DNA from: Bradyrhizobium frederickii | GTDB taxonomy: Bacteria; Pseudomonadota; Alphaproteobacteria; Rhizobiales; Xanthobacteraceae | Assembly (NCBI RefSeq): GCF_004570865.1 | Contig: NZ_SPQS01000004.1 | Location: forward strand, 310,001-374,000 | Length of the DNA: 64,000 nucleotides | Direction: 5' to 3' | Shown here: piece by piece, positions 1 to 8,877 of the stretch | Position numbering within the stretch: the first letter of the stretch is position 1 | How the letters are laid out: every line of letters begins with the position of its first letter | Translations under genes and position numbers: made by a program | The notes under the pieces: model-generated | Databases searched by the model: none | The model's input: the letters and a program-made list of their open reading frames with translations, nothing else | What the model was told of the DNA's origin: nothing

Positions 1-1114
1 CGAGGTCGCTCGCGCCCCAGATCGTCCACCAGCGCCCGGTCCAGTCGCGCAGGCGGCGGTCAGGCGCGCCGCGGGTCTGGAAGACTCGCAGGATCTGCAT
101 TGCGCCGTCCATCCAGAACGGCGCGGCACCGTCGATCGAATTACTGAGGATGCTGATCGAAAGCTCGCAAGCCGGGATTGCGCAGGTCCGCGAGATGTAG
201 CCCTGGAAGCCGCCGCCATGGCCGAACCAGTCCCAGCCGTCGGTCTTGCCGGCATTGACGCCCAAGCCGTAGTAGCCCTCGAGGCTCTGCGGGATGCGCC
301 AATGATGCCGCGTCATCTCGCGGCGGCTTGCGACTGACAGCACGCTCTTTCTGGCATTGGGCGCAAGCTGCGCAAAGAAGCGCGCGGTGTCGGCGGCGGT
401 CGCGGCGAAGCCTGCGGCCGCAGCCATCGCCTGCGCCGGATTGTCGCCGGGGATCACGCAGCGTTCGCCCAGCGGAACCTTTCGCGTGTGGCCGCGCGCG
501 AACGGCGCGCCCTTGGCAAGCGGCGCGTCCGGCTCGGTCTCGCGCAAGCCGGCGGGCTCGATGACCTCGCGCTTGATCCAGACCGAGTAGGGCTCGGTCG
601 TCACGGCTTCGATGACGAGACCGAGCAGGCCAAAGCCGTGATTGGAATATTTGAAGCGGCTGCCGGGCTCGATCGCGGTCGGCAGCTTCAATTCCGCGAG
701 GAGCTCATTCGCATCGAGATAGGGGCGGCGGTCGATGAACTGGCCGGAATCGACGCCGTCGCGCGTCAGCCCCGCGCTGTGCGACAGCACCTGCGCGATC
801 GTCGTCTCGGCGACGCGCGGATGCAGGCCGCCGACATATTGGCCGATCGTGTCGTCGAGCCGGAGCTTGCGCTGCTCGCGCAGCTTCATGATGCCGGCCG
901 CGGTGAAGCTCTTGGAATGGGAGGCGATGCGGAAGCGATGGCGCGGGGTGAGCTTCTCGCCGGTGTCGAGATTGGAAAGGCCGAATGCATGCTCGGCGAC
1001 GATCTCGCCGCGATGGGCGAAGGCGACGATGACGCCGGGCTGCTGGATTGTCGTCAGCTGGAATTCGATCCAGGAGCCGATGTAGTCGATCGCGGATCGC
1101 AGCCACGGGTCCAT
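1..1114 (-). CDS. Serine hydrolase, beta-lactamase/penicillin-binding-protein-like family (3' end cut by window)
   Basis: Translated from the minus strand, the protein begins MDPWLRSAID and runs off the left edge of the window after about 371 codons. It shows the serine beta-lactamase-like signature set: a nucleophile motif SHSK (Ser65-x-x-Lys68), a YSN motif (in KYSNHG, about residue 155) and an HGGG segment late in the sequence at the place of the third (KTG-like) box. These are typical of the class C beta-lactamase / esterase EstB / D-aminopeptidase group, so the enzyme is probably an esterase or peptidase rather than a true antibiotic-hydrolysing lactamase. No signal peptide is evident at this start, so it may be cytoplasmic. 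The substrate cannot be told from sequence. Confidence 0.88.
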   Translation of the reverse strand, partial: MDPWLRSAIDYIGSWIEFQLTTIQQPGVIVAFAHRGEIVAEHAFGLSNLDTGEKLTPRHRFRIASHSKSFTAAGIMKLREQRKLRLDDTIGQYVGGLHPRVAETTIAQVLSHSAGLTRDGVDSGQFIDRRPYLDANELLAELKLPTAIEPGSRFKYSNHGFGLLGLVIEAVTTEPYSVWIKREVIEPAGLRETEPDAPLAKGAPFARGHTRKVPLGERCVIPGDNPAQAMAAAAGFAATAADTARFFAQLAPNARKSVLSVASRREMTRHHWRIPQSLEGYYGLGVNAGKTDGWDWFGHGGGFQGYISRTCAIPACELSISILSNSIDGAAPFWMDGAMQILRVFQTRGAPDRRLRDWTGRWWTIWGASDL

Positions 1115-1168
1115 TGCGCTACCAATTTGCGAGGGGGAGGTTGGTGCGGCAGGCTAGCCGAGAAAGCG

Positions 1169-1202
1169 GAACGGGCACAACCCGTAAAGGTTGTGCCCGT
1201 TC
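1169..1202 (-). terminator. Hairpin terminator of the TPR gene
   Basis: A perfect 14-bp inverted repeat (arms 1169-1182 and 1189-1202) surrounds a six-base loop, just past the stop of the minus-strand TPR gene at 1225. On the minus strand it is followed by a short T-containing stretch, fitting an intrinsic terminator. It lies between two minus-strand genes and probably insulates the serine hydrolase from read-through. Confidence 0.75.
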
Positions 1203-1224
1203 GCTCCATGAAGATGCGATGTCT

Positions 1225-1767
1225 TCAGTACACGAGCGTCGCGCCGGTCGGCTTGTCGAGCGCGGCGGCAAGCGAGCGATATTCGGAGCTGTCGGTGCCG
1301 GCGAGCGAAGCGATCTTGTTCAGATGATATTGCGCCTGTTCGCGGTTGCCCTGCTCGAGCTGCCAAAGGCCGTAATACTGCCAGGTGCGGACGTGGTTCG
1401 GATCGTCCTTCAGCGCCAGCTCGTAATAGACCTTCGACGACTGGTAGTCGCCGAGCTTGCGATAGGAATAGCCGATCAGATTGGCGACGTCGGCGACGTC
1501 ATCGCGCTTCAGCGACTTCAGCTGGCCGATCGCGCCGGCGTAGTCGTGGTTGTCGTAGATCGCGGTATAGGCGGTGCGATAGGCGGCGAGGAACTTGGGA
1601 TCGTTAACGGAAGAGCTTTTCTTCTTGCCCTTCTTGGTCGATGAGTCCGAGCTCGGCGGCGGCGAAGGGGAGTCGCCGCCCGCGGCATAGGCGCTGGACA
1701 GCACCGGTGCGGCGGCCAGCGACATGGCGACCAGTCCCGGCACGACAAGCATTGAGAGTTTGCGCAT
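1225..1767 (-). CDS. Secreted tetratricopeptide-repeat protein
   Basis: A 180-residue protein with a clear signal peptide (MRKLSMLVVPGLVAMSLAAA, cleavage probably after AYA near residue 29), a low-complexity Ser/Pro/Lys linker (about residues 30-53), and then TPR-like helical hairpins up to about residue 170. The segments VANLIGYSYRKLGDYQSSKV and YGLWQLEQGNREQAQYHLNK show the spaced G-Y/A pattern of TPR units. It is likely a periplasmic scaffold protein, but its partner is unknown. It ends at a strong hairpin terminator, so it is transcribed alone or last in its unit. Confidence 0.85.
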   Translation of the reverse strand: MRKLSMLVVPGLVAMSLAAAPVLSSAYAAGGDSPSPPPSSDSSTKKGKKKSSSVNDPKFLAAYRTAYTAIYDNHDYAGAIGQLKSLKRDDVADVANLIGYSYRKLGDYQSSKVYYELALKDDPNHVRTWQYYGLWQLEQGNREQAQYHLNKIASLAGTDSSEYRSLAAALDKPTGATLVY

Positions 1768-2017
1768 CTAAATTCTCCCGTATGGAACGTGGCGATCCTA
1801 CACGATTGCCCGAAGACCGAAACACCCGTCTGGCGGAAACATTCCCGCTTCGCACGATCTGTTCGCCCAGCTGCAGATGACAAACTTGTCATCGAGATGA
1901 ACGGAAGCCTGCCAGGGGCTTCAGACTGGGTTCAGTGCGTCGCCTCTAGGTTCCGACCTACGATCGAAGGGTAGGCGAGAGGGCGCCGCCTCGAGATCCT
2001 TCCAAGAGGAGACCACC

Positions 2018-2425
2018 ATGCTGAAGACCATTTCCGCAGCCTTGCTCGCAGCTTCCGTGATCGCAGCCCCGGCCGTCGCCGCCGAGGCCGGCAAGACCAC
2101 CACGACCGCCCCTGTGATCAAGGCGGACCAGAGCCAGACCAAGGCGTCCACCACCGCCGCAAAACCGGACGCCGGCGTCAAGCCCGACGCCAAGGCCGCT
2201 GACGTCAAGCCCGCTGATGTCAAGCCCGCCGACGTCAAGGCGGACGCCAAGGTGGATACCAAGGCGGATACCAAGTCGAAGGCGATGAATGCCAACGCGG
2301 CGGTCACGGACGAGCACAAGACGGTGCGCACGCATCGCCATCACCACAAGCATCTGTCGGCCAAGAAGTCGCAGAAGGTGCAGCCGGACCTGACCAAGCC
2401 GGCCACCAGCGAGAAGCGCAGCTAA
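2018..2425 (+). CDS. Small secreted Lys/Ala-rich protein with DVKPA repeats and His-rich tail
   Basis: A 135-residue protein preceded by a good ribosome site (AGAGGAG at 2005-2011, six bases before ATG). The first ~22 residues form a signal peptide ending AVAAEA. The mature part is low-complexity: tandem ADVKPADVKPADVKADAK-type units (about residues 66-90) followed by a basic His cluster (HRHHHKH, about residues 107-113). Such compositionally biased periplasmic proteins are frequent in Bradyrhizobium and have no assigned function. The His cluster could bind metal, but that is inference only. Confidence 0.75.
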   Translation: MLKTISAALLAASVIAAPAVAAEAGKTTTTAPVIKADQSQTKASTTAAKPDAGVKPDAKAADVKPADVKPADVKADAKVDTKADTKSKAMNANAAVTDEHKTVRTHRHHHKHLSAKKSQKVQPDLTKPATSEKRS

Positions 2426-2628
2426 CGTCTGATTCCGCGCGGCGGCACCTTGCATTGCCCGCCGCCGTGTACGGACTTCAGGCCCGTCCCGGCGCCTGTG
2501 CGAAAGCGCAGGCGCCGGCGGCGGTGCGGTGCGTTGTTGACGGTACCTTCCGCGCAGGACCGAATTCCCTTTGCGCGACCTTGGGGCTAGAACATGACCT
2601 GAGTCTGTGCGCGTGGAGAGCGTGAGCT

Positions 2629-3063
2629 GTGGGGCGATTGGCGAAACGTGCGGTGCGCTCGGCATCGGTCCTGGTATTGCCGCTGGCGCTTGCGGCATGT
2701 TTCGGCAGCGATGGTGACCGTCCGACCTTCATGGGCGGGACCCAGGCCGGGGGACCGCAGCCGTTTCCCGACAATTTCCGCAGCGACACGCTGGCGCTGA
2801 TGCGCACCTATCTGAACAACCCGGTCGGCGTGCGCGAAGCCAGCATGGCCGAGCCGGTCCAGCGCGAGGTCGGCGGCCGGCAGTTCTATGTGAGCTGTCT
2901 GCACTTCACCCCGCGCGAGACCGACGGCAGCTACAAGGCCATGCGGGAACGCGCGGTGATCTTCGTCAACGGACGAGCGGACCGCGTCGTCGACCGGACC
3001 AGCGAGCTCTGTGCCGGCGCGGTTTACGCACCCTTTCCGGAACTGGAAAAGATGACGCGGTAG
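2629..3063 (+). CDS. Putative outer-membrane lipoprotein
   Basis: A 144-residue protein from a GTG start with GGAGAG about eight bases upstream. The N-terminus has two or three basic residues, a hydrophobic stretch and a lipobox (LALAAC, Cys24), so it should be lipid-modified and exported. The mature part contains two further cysteines (VSCLHF and ELCAGA) that could form a disulfide. The family is not recognised. It is monocistronic by position, lying between the DVKPA-repeat protein and the porin-like gene. Confidence 0.8.
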   Translation: MGRLAKRAVRSASVLVLPLALAACFGSDGDRPTFMGGTQAGGPQPFPDNFRSDTLALMRTYLNNPVGVREASMAEPVQREVGGRQFYVSCLHFTPRETDGSYKAMRERAVIFVNGRADRVVDRTSELCAGAVYAPFPELEKMTR

Positions 3064-3349
3064 CGCAAAGCCGGCCTTCATGGCCTGGTGCTAGAACAAG
3101 GATCGCCGGAGTCGCTGGATCACATTTCGGCGAGCTTTGAACGGGGCGATTTGGCGTTGCGACAAATTGGTACAGCAGGTCTTGCGCAGGCGACAAAACA
3201 GTCGGCGTGGGGCGGCGGGATGGAACAAAATCGCGATGTTGCCACCCCGTCACAGTAACGAAAGATCAACGTTCCGGCATCGCCGCGAAGCAACCCAATT
3301 CACGCCACGTTGTTTCCTGAGTGTCGTACGTGAAAGAACGGGGATGATC

Positions 3350-4057
3350 ATGAAATCGATTTTGCTGGGTGCAGCCGCTCTGCTTGCGCTGGCCGCGCCG
3401 GCGGCGGCCGCGGACGTGCAGCCGCGCACCTATACCAAGGCGCCGGCCTATACGCCGCCGCAGGTGATCTATAATTGGACCGGTTTCTATATCGGCGGTC
3501 ATGTCGGCGGCGCGTTTGCCGGCGACAGCAGCTTCCAGTCCAGCGACGCCCGCTTCATGGGCGGCGTGCAGGGCGGCTTCGACTACCAATTCGCCCCCAA
3601 TTGGGTGGTGGGTATCGAGGCTCAGTACTCCTGGCTGCCGACCAACAACAACGGTGTCACGTTCCCGCTGGGCACGCAGGTGACCTCCAACACCGACCAG
3701 ATCGGGTCGGTGACCGGCCGTATCGGCTACACCTGGGGACCGACGCTGCTCTACGCCAAAGGCGGTTACGCCTGGCGTAACAACAATCTCGGCGTCAACA
3801 TCGCCGGCGTGCCGCAGGGCTTCACCACGACCGGCAACAGCAAGGACGGCTACACGGTCGGTGCCGGCCTCGAATACATGTTCGCGCCGAGCTGGTCCGC
3901 CAAAGCCGAGTACCAGTACTATAATTTCGGCAACACCACCTTCACCTCGGGGCCGGCCGACATCGTCGGGGTCCGCGGCCGGGAGGACGAGCATACCGTC
4001 AAGGTCGGTGTGAACTACCGTTTCGGCTGGGGCGGTCCGGCAGCCTCGCGCTACTGA
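3350..4057 (+). CDS. Outer-membrane beta-barrel protein (Omp25/Omp31/RopB type)
   Basis: A 235-residue protein beginning MKSILLGAAALLALAAPAAA, with the signal peptide cut before ADVQP. The start at 3350 is preferred because GGGG at 3340-3343 gives good spacing; an in-frame ATG at 3344 and a longer open frame upstream exist. The mature protein opens with the WTGFYIGGHVGGAF segment characteristic of the alphaproteobacterial Omp25/31-like porin family. It continues as alternating aromatic/polar beta strands, with GYTWGPTLLYAKGGYAW and AKAEYQYYNFG as hallmark segments. It ends in an aromatic beta-signal-like VGVNYRFGWG. It should fold as an eight-strand barrel in the outer membrane with a structural rather than enzymatic role. 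Confidence 0.92.
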   Translation: MKSILLGAAALLALAAPAAAADVQPRTYTKAPAYTPPQVIYNWTGFYIGGHVGGAFAGDSSFQSSDARFMGGVQGGFDYQFAPNWVVGIEAQYSWLPTNNNGVTFPLGTQVTSNTDQIGSVTGRIGYTWGPTLLYAKGGYAWRNNNLGVNIAGVPQGFTTTGNSKDGYTVGAGLEYMFAPSWSAKAEYQYYNFGNTTFTSGPADIVGVRGREDEHTVKVGVNYRFGWGGPAASRY

Positions 4058-4083
4058 TCCTCCGCCAGCGATCACGCTCTGAC

Positions 4084-4110
4084 AAAGGCCGGCTCTGCCG
4101 GCCTTTCGTT
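4084..4110 (+). terminator. Hairpin terminator of the porin gene
   Basis: Inverted repeat AAAGGCCGG / CCGGCCTTT (4084-4092 and 4098-4106) with a short loop, followed by a T-containing run. It lies 26 bases after the porin stop codon. Confidence 0.8.
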
Positions 4111-4311
4111 TGTCCGCGAGGCGCCGTCGGCCAGCCCTGCATTTGCAATGCGTGAACCATCTGGCGCGTCATTTGCAGGCAAACATTCCGGCGCGCGCCT
4201 TCTCACGCGCGTCATGGGACCTGGGTAAAGCAAAAATAATTTTTGCCGCTTACGGAACTCGTGCTCCGGAAGGCGTTATATGGGAATTACCGGGCTGGTG
4301 GGACGACGGAC

Positions 4312-4554
4312 ATGCGTATCTTGGTGTCGGCGGCGGTGCTCTCGTGCTTCTTTGGCCTGCCGTGCTCTGCACAGACAATCCTCAAATCCGAGCCTCTGAT
4401 GTTGGCACCTTACGAGGTGGCTTTCGTCAAGGACGCCGCGTGTCCGTCGGGCAAGGTGCTGAAGGTCACCGGCGCGATCCGCGGGCTGCACCGCCGCAAG
4501 GCCTGCGTGGCGATGCCTGGTGAGCAGGCCTCGCTGGCGACCGCGACGCCCTGA
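4312..4554 (+). CDS. Small secreted hypothetical protein
   Basis: An 80-residue protein. The start at ATG 4312 gives a classic signal peptide (MRILVSAAVLSCFFGLPCSA); the frame is open further upstream but that sequence is not signal-like. The mature region (QTILKSEPLMLAPYEVAFVK onwards) has two cysteines (ACPSG and KACVAM) about 30 residues apart that could pair by a disulfide. It looks like a short periplasmic protein of a kind common in Bradyrhizobium, but I do not recognise a function. Confidence 0.65.
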   Translation: MRILVSAAVLSCFFGLPCSAQTILKSEPLMLAPYEVAFVKDAACPSGKVLKVTGAIRGLHRRKACVAMPGEQASLATATP

Positions 4555-4581
4555 TCCCCTGCGGCTTCCGCCGGCAGTCCC

Positions 4582-4836
4582 TCACGAATTCAGCTCAAGC
4601 TCGATCCTGGACTGGCGCTCGGCCTCGGCCTTGTTCTTGGCGGGATCCTCGCCCTGGGCAGCCCGGCAGGGTTTGATCTCGTAATCATTATCGAGCACCC
4701 GGCGCGGCCCCGGACGATCGTGGTCGGCGCTGACATCCACGACCAGGCCACTCCGCTGCGCGAGCTTCCAGACGTCGGACTCGCTCGGATAGGCCTTGCT
4801 GATCTGGGCGTCGTTGCAGAACAGGGCGTAGGGCAT
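4582..4836 (-). CDS. Hypothetical protein, 84 residues
   Basis: The protein begins MPYALFCNDAQISKAYPSES and has an ordered first half and a charged, helix-prone C-terminus rich in Lys/Glu/Arg. No signal peptide or membrane segment is seen. The frame has the strong third-position GC of real genes here. It is convergent with the preceding plus-strand gene, only 27 bases apart. Function unknown. Confidence 0.65.
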   Translation of the reverse strand: MPYALFCNDAQISKAYPSESDVWKLAQRSGLVVDVSADHDRPGPRRVLDNDYEIKPCRAAQGEDPAKNKAEAERQSRIELELNS

Positions 4837-5010
4837 CTCTTCCCGCTCCCGGAAAGCCCATTAACGACCTCATATGCCGGCGGGTTCAGGCAGCGGTCGA
4901 TCACGGACCCGTGATCGGGCTCGCCGGGGCCTGAGTCCTTAACGAGTCCTGAATCGCGAAAAAAAGAATCCCTGGGACTCATTTGGCGGAATCAGGGGAT
5001 GTTTTCCGCC

Positions 5011-5118
5011 ATGACGAGCGACCTGAACACCTCCTGTGGGCACATGCTCCTGCCGCTGACGCTGGCGCTGTTCGGCGCCTGCGCGGCCAATCTTTGGCTG
5101 GTGTGGTCCTGGCTGTAG
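5011..5118 (+). CDS. Possible 35-residue single-span membrane protein
   Basis: A short frame encoding MTSDLNTSCGHMLLPLTLAL followed by FGACAANLWLVWSWL and a stop. It would be a single transmembrane helix with a short polar N-terminus. An AGGGG sequence lies at 4994-4998; an in-frame ATG at 4999 directly abuts it, so 5011 is preferred. It is too short for composition tests, so this is a plausible but unproven gene. Confidence 0.4.
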   Translation: MTSDLNTSCGHMLLPLTLALFGACAANLWLVWSWL

Positions 5119-5166
5119 GTACGGCTGTAGGTCTTTGCTGTAGGCCTTCGGACGGGAGGGGCGGCC

Positions 5167-5541
5167 TTACTTTTTGGCCAGTGGGCCGGGGGCGTCGCGG
5201 AGGGCGGCACGTAGTTTGGTCAGGGTTTCGGCACAATATTCCTCGCGCTCGCGCTCGAACCGCTCCTGATGCTTGCGGAAATTGGCGATGCGGGCCTGCA
5301 TCTCGGTGCGGAAATCGCCGATCGCCCGCGGCGACGAAAGCTGGGTGGGCTGAGGCTGCGGAGGGGGCTGGAGCGCCTCGGTCTCGACCATCGCAGCCTC
5401 GACCGCGACGATCTCGACGGTCGACGCCGAAGCATCGGACGGCGCGCCCGGCCGCAGCAGGTCATCCTTCCTGCCGGTCACCGATTGGACGAAGGCCAGT
5501 GTCTGCGCGATCAGCTCGTCGCGTTCCCTGATCCATTTCAT
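5167..5541 (-). CDS. Hypothetical protein with C-terminal coiled-coil-like helix
   Basis: A 124-residue protein from MKWIRERDELIAQTLAFVQS, preceded on the minus strand by GAGGTGG. A central Pro/Gln-rich linker (about residues 70-85) separates an N-terminal helix from a strongly charged C-terminal helix (RTEMQARIANFRKHQERFER, continuing into EREEYCAETLTKLRAAL) that could form a coiled coil. No secretion signal. Function not recognised. Confidence 0.65.
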   Translation of the reverse strand: MKWIRERDELIAQTLAFVQSVTGRKDDLLRPGAPSDASASTVEIVAVEAAMVETEALQPPPQPQPTQLSSPRAIGDFRTEMQARIANFRKHQERFEREREEYCAETLTKLRAALRDAPGPLAKK

Positions 5542-5640
5542 GATCCACCTCAGCCGCCGCCATTCCAGCAAAGCGGCTGAGCCGAATCAAGATGGTTGAC
5601 AAGGGTTGCATATTTTTCCCGGTCGCCCGAAAGTGGGCGC

Positions 5641-5802
5641 ATGGATTCCGGAAAAGAACGTTCGGCCGAAGAGGGCCTGAGGCTCATCCGCGCGTTCCTG
5701 TCGCTTCCGCCCGACAAGCGGGCGGAGGTGATCGCGTTCGTGGAGGAGTTGGCGCGTGCCCATGGCCGGCCCGAGGAGGGCTCGGAGGCATCGCCGAGGT
5801 GA
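5641..5802 (+). CDS. Small helical hypothetical protein, 53 residues
   Basis: From ATG 5641 it encodes MDSGKERSAEEGLRLIRAFL, followed by an amphipathic helix containing LPPDKRAEVIAFVEELARAH. The start is uncertain: a TTG at 5596 would add 15 residues. The pattern resembles small regulatory or antitoxin-like helical proteins, but no specific family can be claimed. It ends four bases before the convergent minus-strand gene. Confidence 0.5.
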   Translation: MDSGKERSAEEGLRLIRAFLSLPPDKRAEVIAFVEELARAHGRPEEGSEASPR

Positions 5803-5805
5803 GCG

Positions 5806-6033
5806 CTATCGCTCGCGCGGGTTGACGTTGGGCTCGAACGGCGCGCCCACCACCCGAACCGGCGTCTGATCCGATATCCTGATGACGTCGATCACCGCCC
5901 GCTCGGCGAGCTGCCTTTCGGGGGCCGGCTGAAACACCGGCTCGAGCAGCGTCAACGTGCCGGCCACGGCGCCACAGCATAGTGTCACCATCGCCAGCAG
6001 AATCATGTTCCGGTTTTCTTCCTGAATTCGCAT
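5806..6033 (-). CDS. Small single-span membrane hypothetical protein
   Basis: A 75-residue protein from MRIQEENRNMILLAMVTLCC, with one transmembrane segment (about residues 10-30) and a soluble C-terminal part (about residues 35-75) that should be periplasmic. The frame continues upstream to 6168, but the extra residues look like a shadow and the 6033 start places the membrane segment at the N-terminus. Function unknown. Confidence 0.5.
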   Translation of the reverse strand: MRIQEENRNMILLAMVTLCCGAVAGTLTLLEPVFQPAPERQLAERAVIDVIRISDQTPVRVVGAPFEPNVNPRER

Positions 6034-6187
6034 GGGTCGTGAACGAACAACGTGCGTCGTTGGTTCCGAGCGGTCCCATATTCGGGACGCGAGCGCCGTC
6101 GACAGCGCCAGCAGAAATCCGATGCGATGACGAACCGCACGGCCGTCATCACGATGGCCGTAACCCATCGGCGGTGTTCGCTGTATA

Positions 6188-6937
6188 ATGTCCCGTATCG
6201 CAATTTCGACTCGCGCCCGTCAGATGATCGTCAATCGTCCCCCCGTGCTCGCCCACGAACGCTTCGTCGCCGACCGGGACAATTTCGCGGGCCTCGATCT
6301 CGCTGCGCGGTTCGAGCGGATCGAGCGGACCAACCTCTGGGGCGCGGCCAGTTCGGTATCCGGGCTCGGCTCGGAGGACACCGCGACCGCCGCCATTCGG
6401 GAGGCGCTTCCGCCATTGTTGCAACGGCTCGGCGCGCGCTCGCTGCTCGATGCGCCCTGCGGCGATGCGGGCTGGATCGGCCGCATCAAGCTCGATCTCG
6501 ACTATATCGGTATCGACATCGTGCCCTCGCTGATCGAGGCCAACAACCGGCGCGTGGCGGACGGCGAACTGACCGGCCGATTCCTGGTTGCCGATATCAC
6601 GCGCGATGCCCTGCCGCGCGCCGATCTGATCCTGTGCCGGGACTGCCTGGTGCATCTGAGTTTTCAGAACATCGCCCGCGTCACCGCCCGCTTTCGCGAG
6701 AGCGGGGCGCAATTCCTGCTCGTCACGACGTTTCCGGAAGTCGAGCACAATCGCGATTGCGAGGACGGCGACTGGCGCGCGCTCAACATGACGAAGGCAC
6801 CGTTCGACTGGCCCGCGCCGCGGGAGTTGGTCGACGAGCGCTGCGAGGAGGGCGATGGCGGCTGGCGCGACAAGAGCCTCGCCCTGTGGCGGCTGGACGA
6901 GTTGCCGGACCGTGACCGCATGGCGACGGGTGTGTGA
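6188..6937 (+). CDS. Class I SAM-dependent methyltransferase
   Basis: A 249-residue protein with the seven-strand methyltransferase core. Motif I appears as SLLDAPCGDAGW (about residue 95), followed by an acidic strand end (YIGIDIVPSLIEAN) that would bind the adenosyl ribose. A post-motif strand DLILCRDCLVHLSF (about residue 155) corresponds to motif IV. No signal peptide. The substrate is unknown; neighbours give no pathway context. Confidence 0.85.
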   Translation: MSRIAISTRARQMIVNRPPVLAHERFVADRDNFAGLDLAARFERIERTNLWGAASSVSGLGSEDTATAAIREALPPLLQRLGARSLLDAPCGDAGWIGRIKLDLDYIGIDIVPSLIEANNRRVADGELTGRFLVADITRDALPRADLILCRDCLVHLSFQNIARVTARFRESGAQFLLVTTFPEVEHNRDCEDGDWRALNMTKAPFDWPAPRELVDERCEEGDGGWRDKSLALWRLDELPDRDRMATGV

Positions 6938-7031
6938 CGGCTGCGGGCGCAACTCCATTGCGTCCGTGATGGCGGCGGCGGTAGACTTCAGGTTGTGTGA
7001 AACAATTTCCTCTCGCATGCCGGAGCTCAGC

Positions 7032-8864
7032 ATGAGCGTACGTGCCGTCTTGGCCGCGTTGTTGATCTGGTGCAGCGCGCCGGCGCTGGCCCAACAGGAG
7101 GGGGCCGCGCTCTATGCCGCGCATTGCGCGCAATGCCACGACGGCGATGCGCAGACCCGCGTGCCGGGCCGCGGCGCCATGCAGGCGATGTCGTTCGACC
7201 ATGTGCTGGCGACCTTGACCTCAGGCAGCATGGCGGCGATGGCAAAGGACCGCAGCGACGCCGAACGCCGCGCGATAGCGTCCTTCGTCACCGGCAAGAT
7301 CGCGGCTGACGGCATTGCAGCCGACGCGGAAGGCCGCTGCACGCAGCATGCGAGCGGCTTTCCGCAAGCCCTCGACGGTCCGCATTGGAACGGGTGGGGC
7401 GTCGACGCCGGCAACAGCCGCTTCCAGCCGGCCGACATGGCCGGACTGACCGCAGCGCAGGTGCCGCATTTGCGGTTGAAATGGGCTTATGCCTTTCCCG
7501 GCGCTTCGGTGTCGTTTGCGCCGCCGACCATTGTCGGCGGGATGCTGTTCATCGGCGGTACCGATCGCAAGATGCACGCGCTCGACGCGCGACGCGGCTG
7601 CACGCTGTGGACGCTGGCGCTTGATGCGGCGGTGCGCGCCGCGATCACTTTTGCGCCGCTTCCCGGCACCGATCAGTTCGCGATCTTCTTCGGCGATTTG
7701 CGCGCCAACGCCTATGCCGTGAACGCGCTGACCGGCGCGCTGATCTGGAAGACGAAGGTGGAGGAGCATGCGGCCGCACGCATCACCGGCGCGCCGACGC
7801 TGCATTCCGGCGTGCTCTACGTGCCGGTGTCCTCGATCGAGGAAGCAGCGGGCTCGCAAGCCGGTTACGAATGCTGCACCTTCCGCGGCAGCGTCGTGGC
7901 GCTGGATGCGGCGACCGGCAAGGCGGTCTGGCAGGCCTATACGATTCCGGAAGTACCGCATCCGACCGGCAAGAATGCCAGGGGCACGCAGCTGTTCGGT
8001 CCCTCCGGTGCCGCCATCTGGTCGGCGCCGACGATCGATGCCAAGCGCAATGCCGTTTATGTGGCGACCGGCAATTCCTATTCCAATCCGCCGGCCGCGA
8101 CCGCCGATGCAATCCTCGCTTTCGATCTCGCAACCGGGAAGCTGCTCTGGAAGCAGCAGGCGACGCCCAAGGATGCCTTCGTCGTCGCCTGCTTCACTGC
8201 AGACAAGACCAATTGTCCCGACGAGCACGGGCCCGATCACGATTTCGGACAGTCGCCGATCCTCGCGACCTTGCGCGACGGCAAGCGCGTTCTTGCCATC
8301 GCGCAGAAGTCCGGCGTGGTGCATGCGCTCGATCCTGACGACGGCGGCAAGATCCTGTGGCAGACCCGGATCGGGAAGGGCGGTTCGCTCGGCGGCAGCG
8401 AATGGGGCTCGGCCGCGGACGGGGAGCGCATCTATGTCGCCAACTCCGACGTGCGGTTCAAGCGCGACGGCACGCGGCAGCTCGATTCCACGCAAGGCGG
8501 CGGCCTGTTCGGCCTCGACCTTGCCAGCGGGAAAGTCGTGATGGAGGTGCCGCCTGTCGCCTGCGGCGAACGCCCCCAATGCAGTCCTGCGCTGTCGGCG
8601 GCGGTGAGCCTGATTCCAGAAGTCGTGTTCTCCGGCGGCGTCAGCGGCTTCCTGCGCGCCTACTCCACCGACGGCAAGCTCTTGTGGGAGTTCGACACCG
8701 CGCGGGATTTCAAGGCGGTGAACGGCGTCCCCGCCCATGGCGGCGCGATCGACGGCCCGGGGCCCGTGATCGCCGGCGGCATGCTCTACACCAATTCCGG
8801 CTACGGCCAATGGAGCGGCGTCGCCGGCAACGTGCTGCTGGCGTTCGAGGTCGGGACCGAGTGA
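7032..8864 (+). CDS. Cytochrome c / PQQ beta-propeller dehydrogenase, polyvinyl-alcohol dehydrogenase-like
   Basis: A 610-residue protein. The start at ATG 7032 has GGAG six bases upstream and gives a signal peptide ending APALA-QQ; an ATG at 7017 is also in frame. A class I cytochrome c domain occupies about residues 21-95, with a CAQCH haem site (Cys32, Cys35, His36). The rest is a PQQ-type eight-blade propeller with repeated blade signatures such as VVALDAATGKAVWQAY, ILAFDLATGKLLWKQQ and LFGLDLASGK. An adjacent-cysteine pair (YECCTF) resembles the vicinal disulfide of quinoprotein alcohol dehydrogenases. The order haem-then-propeller is that of polyvinyl-alcohol dehydrogenase rather than of type II quinohaemoproteins, where haem is C-terminal. 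It should oxidise alcohols in the periplasm, passing electrons to its own haem. The substrate is not determined. Confidence 0.85.
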   Translation: MSVRAVLAALLIWCSAPALAQQEGAALYAAHCAQCHDGDAQTRVPGRGAMQAMSFDHVLATLTSGSMAAMAKDRSDAERRAIASFVTGKIAADGIAADAEGRCTQHASGFPQALDGPHWNGWGVDAGNSRFQPADMAGLTAAQVPHLRLKWAYAFPGASVSFAPPTIVGGMLFIGGTDRKMHALDARRGCTLWTLALDAAVRAAITFAPLPGTDQFAIFFGDLRANAYAVNALTGALIWKTKVEEHAAARITGAPTLHSGVLYVPVSSIEEAAGSQAGYECCTFRGSVVALDAATGKAVWQAYTIPEVPHPTGKNARGTQLFGPSGAAIWSAPTIDAKRNAVYVATGNSYSNPPAATADAILAFDLATGKLLWKQQATPKDAFVVACFTADKTNCPDEHGPDHDFGQSPILATLRDGKRVLAIAQKSGVVHALDPDDGGKILWQTRIGKGGSLGGSEWGSAADGERIYVANSDVRFKRDGTRQLDSTQGGGLFGLDLASGKVVMEVPPVACGERPQCSPALSAAVSLIPEVVFSGGVSGFLRAYSTDGKLLWEFDTARDFKAVNGVPAHGGAIDGPGPVIAGGMLYTNSGYGQWSGVAGNVLLAFEVGTE

Positions 8865-8877
8865 GGATCTTGCCGTC

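Noticed and set aside
488..1327. 279-codon plus-strand frame over the serine hydrolase
   Set aside because: The minus strand carries the full beta-lactamase-like motif set; this frame is a shadow.
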